The translations under genes and the position numbers were made by a program. A DNA stretch of 64,000 bases from the NCBI GenBank assembly GCA_036397455.1, contig DASWIX010000035.1:1-64000 (forward strand). The letters run 5' to 3'. The notes beneath the pieces are model-generated. The model was not told where the DNA came from, ran no database searches, and saw only the letters and a program-made list of their open reading frames with translations. Position 1 is the first letter of the stretch. Each line of letters starts with the position of its first letter. This stretch comes from JADFNB01 sp036397455. Its GTDB lineage: Bacteria > Gemmatimonadota > Gemmatimonadetes > Gemmatimonadales > GWC2-71-9. Of the stretch, positions 59,845 to 64,000 are shown one piece after another.

Positions 59845-60303
59845 CTACGGTTGGTAGAACCTGATCTCGTGCATTGGGTAGTGTTTTCGGTTCAGGGTCC
59901 ACAGGCTGATGCCTGAGGTCGTCGCGGCCGCCGCGACCAGCGCGTCGGCCAGCTCGACCCCGTGGGAGCGTGCGTAGCGCGCCAAGTATGCGCCGGCGCG
60001 CCGGCCGGCTTCCCCATCGAGGACGATTTCTCCCCGGGCGTCGAAGAACGCCTGGGTCACGGGCTCCTCGCCCGGTCGGATGCCGGCGTAGACCTCCGCC
60101 CAAGCGATCGCCGTGCAGTACGTCGGGACGCCGCGTCGTTCGAGCACGGTCGCCGCCGCCACCGTCTTGGGACGGCCGCGGAGGAGCTCGATGATGACGT
60201 CGGAGTCGTAGAGGACGCCGACTAGCGCCGACTCCGCCGTGTATCGCGGCGCAGTCGCCGCACGTACCCGTCGGTGCCGCCGAGGTCCTTCCGATCGCGC
60301 CAT
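59845..60303 (-). CDS. vapC: PIN-domain (VapC-type) toxin, third module
   Basis: PIN domain beginning about residue 28: LYDSDVIIELLRGRPKTVAA, IAWAEVYAGIRPGEE (Glu), GVELADALVAAAATT (Asp), LWTLNRKHYPMHEI. The fourth position has Asn in TLNRKHY, as in many VapC proteins with 'T.N.KH'. No canonical start codon lies close before the domain (GTC and CTA occupy the expected place), so translation may begin at ATG 60303, overlapping the antitoxin by 82 bp, or at a rare codon. Confidence 0.8.
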   Translation of the reverse strand: MARSEGPRRHRRVRAATAPRYTAESALVGVLYDSDVIIELLRGRPKTVAAATVLERRGVPTYCTAIAWAEVYAGIRPGEEPVTQAFFDARGEIVLDGEAGRRAGAYLARYARSHGVELADALVAAAATTSGISLWTLNRKHYPMHEIRFYQP

Positions 60304-60473
60304 AACGCGGTGATCCCCTCAAGCGTGGTGATGCGGTCGTCGACGTGAGCGGGTCCGTACGCCCGGGCCACGGCCTCGCGCACCAGGTCGGACACCGTCC
60401 GGCCCTGTGAGGCGGCCAGTTCACGCAGCCGCCGGTGGACCTCGTCGTCGAGATAGAGTTGAGTTCGGACCAT
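60222..60473 (-). CDS. vapB: VapB-like RHH antitoxin of the third module
   Basis: An 83-residue protein: MVRTQLYLDDEVHRRLRELA and ASQGRTVSDLVREAVARAYG (RHH), then VDDRITTLEGITALWRDRKD (toxin-binding). The ATG at 60473 gives the usual MVRTQ(L/I)YLD start and leaves the 18-bp palindrome untranslated; ATG at 60488 would place the palindrome in the coding region. Confidence 0.86.
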   Translation of the reverse strand: MVRTQLYLDDEVHRRLRELAASQGRTVSDLVREAVARAYGPAHVDDRITTLEGITALWRDRKDLGGTDGYVRRLRRDTRRSRR

Positions 60474-60491
60474 GCGATGTATATACATCGC
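60474..60491. promoter_or_regulatory. Perfect 18-bp palindrome abutting vapB start (probable VapBC operator)
   Basis: GCGATGTATATACATCGC is a perfect palindrome directly upstream of the antitoxin ATG, AT-rich at its centre; the position suits an autoregulatory operator. Confidence 0.75.
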
Positions 60492-60878
60492 TGTATAAGC
60501 GCCGTCAATTCACAGGGCGGTCCGGGAGGCTGGGGGCGGGATGACCGCGCGGCCGGGGACGGCGAGCCGCTCGACTTCGACCCGCTGGACAACACGATGA
60601 CGGCATCCGGCCCGCTCGTTCGACACCGCACCGTCCCCCTGACTGCCATATCTTGACGATCAAGGGGAAGCGCGCGATCCTGCTTCCGACGCCGAGGTCG
60701 GCGCGACGGCCGCATCGATCCCGGCCTGGCGCGCGTCCCGGGTCGATCCGACCATTGCGCTACGCGGCAACTGAGCGGCCATGCCGCGAGCAATCGGGTC
60801 CCCTTCTGCCCGGCACCGGTGTTCCCGCTCACGTAGGCGGGCAGCGCTTGGTTTCGGCGTGACCGTAGGGCGCGCCGC
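60492..60878. other. Intergenic region between vapB and the DUF885 gene
   Basis: About 390 bases, GC-rich, with no recognisable gene or repeat. It would contain the promoter of the vapBC operon near 60500. Confidence 0.4.
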
Positions 60879-62618
60879 TCAGGGCCGCCCCGGGTCTCCC
60901 GCGAACCGCCAGCCGGCGCGATGGTCGCGCGCGGGCGATGTGCCGGTGAGTCGGGCCCGCACCATCTCCACGGGCATGCGTCCTCCCTGGAGGATCGCGT
61001 CGTGGAAGTCGCGGTCGGTCATCCGCCCCGAGCCCACCAGCTCCCGGTACAGGGCGCGAAACTGGAGCCCGCCCAGCATGTAGGCCGCCTGGTAGAGTGG
61101 GGAGTAGTTACCGGCCAGCGAGCGGCGCACCTCGCCCTCGGCGTTGGCGCGCTCGTGCCCCACGCGGTTCACCAGCAGGTCCACCGCTTCCTGGGGGGTC
61201 ATGGTGCCCGCGTGAAACCGCAGCGAGAAGATGATCCGCGCCGCCCGGTGCGATCGCCAGAACAGCATGCCGATCCGGTCTTCCGGCGTGGCCGGGAATC
61301 CCAGGTCCCACAACAGCATCTCCCAGTAGAGCGCCCAGCCTTCCCCCCAGAACGGCGTGCCGAAGACGCGGCGGTGCGTCTGATAGCGGGAGGTCATGAA
61401 GCCCTGGAGGTGATGGCCGGGGATCAGCTCGTGGTGCGCCACCGCGCGCGAGAAGTGGGGGTTGTTCCCCCGCATGCTCATCAGCTTGTCCTCGTGGGTC
61501 ATCTCGTCGGTGGGGTACGACACCTGGAACACTTCGCCCCCCAGGAAGAACGGCGAGACGCGCTGCCGCTCGGGCGGGATCATCTCCATGCGCCAGACTT
61601 CCTTGGCCAGCGGGGGGACCGTCACGAGGTCGCGCGTTTCGACGAACCTGATCGCCTCGTTGGCGAGGTCGCGGACCAGCCGCGTTTGATCGCCCGGCGG
61701 TACGTATGCCCGCTTCACCTGCTCGAGCGCGGCCCGCCAGTCGTCGCCCAGGCCCATCTCGCGGGCGGCCTTGCGGTATTCGGCCTCACACCAGGCGAAC
61801 TCCTGCTCGGCGATGGCGATCAGCTCCTCGACCGTGTACGGGATCATCTCGTGCACCAGGTCGGCGCGCAGTCCCGCGACGCCGATCGGGTCGCCGATGA
61901 TCGGGTCCGCTTCGCCGGGACGCACCCCCACAACGGTCCGGTTCAGGTGGCCGAGGTAGGCGCCGAGCGCGCTGTCCGCCTGGCGAAACGGCTCGGTCGT
62001 CCACCATGTGAAGAGCGGGTCGTAACCCGCGTAGAAGCGGTGCCAGCCGCGGAACGCCCGCTGGAGATCGCCCAACAAGCCGGCGGCGCGCCGCCCCACG
62101 ATCCGGTCCCGGCGCGCGTCACCGATCCCGCCCGCCGCCGTGACGGCCTTTCGCACGCTGTCCACGCGCGCGGCGAGCGCCGTCAGCGTTGCGGCTGCCT
62201 GCCGGCCGTCGGGCACTTCCATCCGGCGCCGTGCCTCGGTCAGATCCATGATGGCGGGCGCGAACGGCAGCCAGGGGGTTATCTCCGCGAACCACTCGCC
62301 GTCCCGGGTGAGCAGGCTCTGCTGGTACGCCAGCTCGTGGTCGAGCAGGACGTAGTCCACCTTCCCCTCGATGCCCAGCGCGTCGAAGTCGAGCCCGCGG
62401 AGCCGCGCGCGCCACTCGTCGTAGAAGGTGGCCATGCGCGCCTGGCGGGCCGGCGCGTACGCCACGTCGTAGCGGCGGAGCAGCGCGGCGCGGTCGGTCG
62501 CATACCGCTCGACGTCGTCCCGCATCTCGCTCGTGGCCGGCGGTCGGTCTTGTGCGGCCGTGACGCTCACGGCGCCCGCAGCGATCACGCAGAAGAGGAT
62601 GGTCGTGCGTCGCAGCAT
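60879..62618 (-). CDS. DUF885 family secreted metallopeptidase-like protein
   Basis: A 579-residue protein with signal peptide MLRRTTILFCVIAAGAVSVTAA|Q. DUF885 landmarks: DYVLLDHELAYQQSLL, YTVEELIAIAEQEFAWCEAE, SRAVAHHELIPGHHLQGFM (the HExxGH-like zinc motif), FWGEGWALYWEMLLWDLGF and RSLAGNYSPLYQAAYMLGGL. DUF885 proteins are abundant secreted proteins in Gemmatimonadota and behave like M32-related peptidases. The zinc motif and downstream Glu (GEGWALY.E) are intact. ATG at 62618 chosen as start of the signal peptide; upstream frame is repeat sequence. Confidence 0.87.
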   Translation of the reverse strand: MLRRTTILFCVIAAGAVSVTAAQDRPPATSEMRDDVERYATDRAALLRRYDVAYAPARQARMATFYDEWRARLRGLDFDALGIEGKVDYVLLDHELAYQQSLLTRDGEWFAEITPWLPFAPAIMDLTEARRRMEVPDGRQAAATLTALAARVDSVRKAVTAAGGIGDARRDRIVGRRAAGLLGDLQRAFRGWHRFYAGYDPLFTWWTTEPFRQADSALGAYLGHLNRTVVGVRPGEADPIIGDPIGVAGLRADLVHEMIPYTVEELIAIAEQEFAWCEAEYRKAAREMGLGDDWRAALEQVKRAYVPPGDQTRLVRDLANEAIRFVETRDLVTVPPLAKEVWRMEMIPPERQRVSPFFLGGEVFQVSYPTDEMTHEDKLMSMRGNNPHFSRAVAHHELIPGHHLQGFMTSRYQTHRRVFGTPFWGEGWALYWEMLLWDLGFPATPEDRIGMLFWRSHRAARIIFSLRFHAGTMTPQEAVDLLVNRVGHERANAEGEVRRSLAGNYSPLYQAAYMLGGLQFRALYRELVGSGRMTDRDFHDAILQGGRMPVEMVRARLTGTSPARDHRAGWRFAGDPGRP

Positions 62619-62740
62619 TCGTCGTCTCCCAGGGTGAATCGGTACCCGCAGTCGGGTCCGGAAGGGCCCGCGGGAGGGAAGATACCGATGGAGCCGCGTG
62701 TCGCGAGCCGCCCGGGCCGTCCCTACGGCGTCGATCATCG

Positions 62741-63123
62741 AGCGCCGGTCGGCGACGCACCGATGCCCAGCCGATGCCGAGCCGACGCGCGCGATGATCG
62801 GCGGCATGAAGCCGCCGCGCGGCTCAGCCGCATGAAGCGGCAAGGGCACGCGCCGTCGGTGTAACCGACAGAGCCGAGCCGCGGGTTTACCCGCGGATCC
62901 TCGCGCCGATCGCCGAGCGCCGGTCGGTGGCGCGCCGATGCCGAGCCGATGCGCGCGATGAACGGCGGCATGAAGCCGCCGCGCGGCTCAGCCGCATGAA
63001 GCGGCGGGGACACGCGCCGTCGGTTCAACCGACTGAGCCGAGCCGCGGGTTTACCCGCGGATCCTGGCGCCGATCGCCGGTCGGTGACGCGCCGGTCGGT
63101 GACGCGCCGATGCCGAGCCGATG
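62741..63123. repeat. 175-bp-period palindrome-rich repeat array
   Basis: Two near-identical units start at about 62741 and 62916, with a partial third from about 63075. Each unit carries a series of hairpins: GGCGGCATGAAGCCGCC, GCGGCTCAGCCGC, GTCGGTTCAACCGAC (or a GTCGGTGTAACCGAC variant) and CCGCGGGTTTACCCGCGG. The last part contains a 15-bp tandem CCGGTCGGTGACGCG x2. No protein, tRNA or CRISPR spacer pattern is seen. It resembles REP/BIME-type intergenic palindrome clusters. Confidence 0.8.
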
Positions 63124-63357
63124 GGCATAACGCTCCGTGAGCAGCGGCATCCTATTACCCTCACGCCAAACGGTCAGCCCAGAGTTACCCCCGCACTGCC
63201 CCCTTCGCAAACCCTCTTGGTTCCGGCTTGTCCGGGCTAGGGAACCTACACGGAACGAGGAAGCGCGTCGTTCCGACGCCCGGTGCAAAGCCTGGCCGGG
63301 GGGTGGACGACACTGCAAGTTTGGTCTGGACGTCCACTTCCCCATTCCTGGGGTCCC
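63124..63357. other. Leader region of the hsdR-like gene
   Basis: Gene-free; presumably carries the promoter of the restriction gene. No operator or RNA element recognised. Confidence 0.4.
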
Positions 63358-64000
63358 GTGCCCGAGCCCTATTCGGAAGCCGATACTCGGCAGCAGGTCA
63401 TTGACCAGCGCCTGCGCCTTGCCGGCTGGAACATTGACGATCCGTCGCAGGTGATCCAGGAGCTGGATATCTACGTGGAGTCGGGGCCCGCGCGGCGGGT
63501 GCGGGAGCCCCGCGGGGAGCTCGCGGGCCATCAATTCGCAGACTACGGCTTGGTGCTCCGAGGACGGCCGACGGCCGTGGTCGAGGCGAAGAAGACCAGT
63601 CGCGACGCGGAAGTAGGTCAGGAACAAGCCCTGCAGTACGCGCAGCTGCTCCGGACCATGCACGGGGGGCCGACGCCGTTCGTCATGTACACGAACGGCT
63701 CCGACACGTTCTTCTGGAACTCGGATGAGTACCCGCCCGGCAAGGTGGCGGGGTTCCCTACGCCGGGAGACCTCGAGTGGCTGGCGCAACGCCGCGAGAC
63801 CCGGGGCGCGTTGTCGGTCGAGTTGATCAACCCGGCCATTGCCGGGCGGGACTACCAGGTCCAGGGAATCCGGACGCTGCTCGAGGCCGTCGAGGCGAAG
63901 CGCCGGAAGTTCCTCATGGTGATGGCGACGGGTACCGGCAAGACACGGACGGCCGTAGCCCTGGTGGACGTGCTCATCCGGGCGCATTGGGCCAAGCGCG
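63358..64000 (+). CDS. hsdR: Type I restriction enzyme R subunit, N-terminal part (runs off the window)
   Basis: Open to the window end (214 codons seen). GTG start MPEPYSEADTRQQVIDQRLR, then the HsdR endonuclease domain with GHQFADYGLVLRGRPTAVVE followed by AKK (a D...ExK active site), YAQLLR (the Gln of the QxxxY motif), and the start of the helicase domain: DYQVQGIRTLLEAVEAKRRK, then Walker A MATGTGKTRTA. HsdR cleaves DNA and translocates it with ATP in a complex with HsdM and HsdS, which would lie beyond 64000 or elsewhere. It may define a defence island starting here. Confidence 0.85.
   Translation, partial: MPEPYSEADTRQQVIDQRLRLAGWNIDDPSQVIQELDIYVESGPARRVREPRGELAGHQFADYGLVLRGRPTAVVEAKKTSRDAEVGQEQALQYAQLLRTMHGGPTPFVMYTNGSDTFFWNSDEYPPGKVAGFPTPGDLEWLAQRRETRGALSVELINPAIAGRDYQVQGIRTLLEAVEAKRRKFLMVMATGTGKTRTAVALVDVLIRAHWAKR

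Noticed and set aside
62741..63123. CRISPR-like array
   Set aside because: Repeat units are 175 bp with internal hairpins and no unique spacers of constant length; not CRISPR.

Overview
The window is GC-rich, densely coding DNA whose gene content points to a Gemmatimonadota-like bacterium. The clues are three large Ser/Thr kinases with the 'RDIKPEN'/'GRGG' style, membrane anchors, bacterial Ig-like or TolB/TPR sensor regions, many signal-peptide outer-membrane barrels, Gemmatimonadota-type DUF885/DUF481 proteins and frequent GTG starts. This assignment is inference from family composition; no rRNA or tRNA gene was seen.

Layout. 1-3.84 kb is a mosaic of mobile-element debris (IS630/IS21 fusion, IS110-like tail), toxin-antitoxin pairs and small ORFs, with two 70-bp direct repeats that start at or just after a stop codon. 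4.3-14.4 kb is core-like: a 2-oxoglutarate/Fe oxygenase coupled to a zinc-ribbon kinase with Ig-like domains, an outer-membrane barrel, a DAO-type oxidase, a GGDEF-EAL protein and an isocitrate/isopropylmalate-type dehydrogenase. 14.8-20.75 kb is a mercury-resistance operon on the minus strand: merR, merT, a merP-like gene with an in-frame TGA exactly where the first metal-binding Cys should be, a DUF302 protein, a membrane protein, merA, then a membrane Ser/Thr kinase seven bases later. It is preceded by a MerR-type 19-bp-spacer promoter and flanked by two copies of a roughly 59-bp repeat. 21-25.4 kb has a rhodanese/metallo-beta-lactamase protein, PdxH and a cytochrome cd1 nitrite reductase (NirS) with an extra cytochrome c domain. 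It is followed by a convergent TonB receptor that carries a CbiX-like N-terminal domain, and a porin.

29.5-42.6 kb is mostly housekeeping (YjbQ, TAT-exported epimerase, ATP/ADP-carrier-like transporter, ThiI-rhodanese, NSS symporter, CGNR regulator, secreted proteins). 42.6-47.4 kb is a decayed integron. It holds an inactivated integron-integrase remnant (characteristic C-terminus, 17-residue deletion in the catalytic core) and four or five attC-like sites, three of them about 133-bp relatives of each other. The cassette genes are read on the minus strand, and two have stop codons inside the R'' box. 47.7-57.8 kb returns to core-like genes: two barrels, a TPR kinase, a tetraheme cytochrome, a metallophosphoesterase, DUF4342, topoisomerase IB and a Lys/Arg-rich histone-like protein. 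58-60.5 kb is a run of three VapBC-type modules, one with its antitoxin frameshifted by a 7-bp tandem duplication, two with palindromic operators at the antitoxin start codon. A DUF885 peptidase-like gene, a 175-bp-period palindromic repeat array and the start of a type I restriction R subunit close the window.

The observations most worth following are the candidate selenoprotein MerP, the reverse-oriented integron remnant, the CbiX-TonB receptor fusion beside NirS, and two antitoxin genes independently frameshifted by short tandem duplications.
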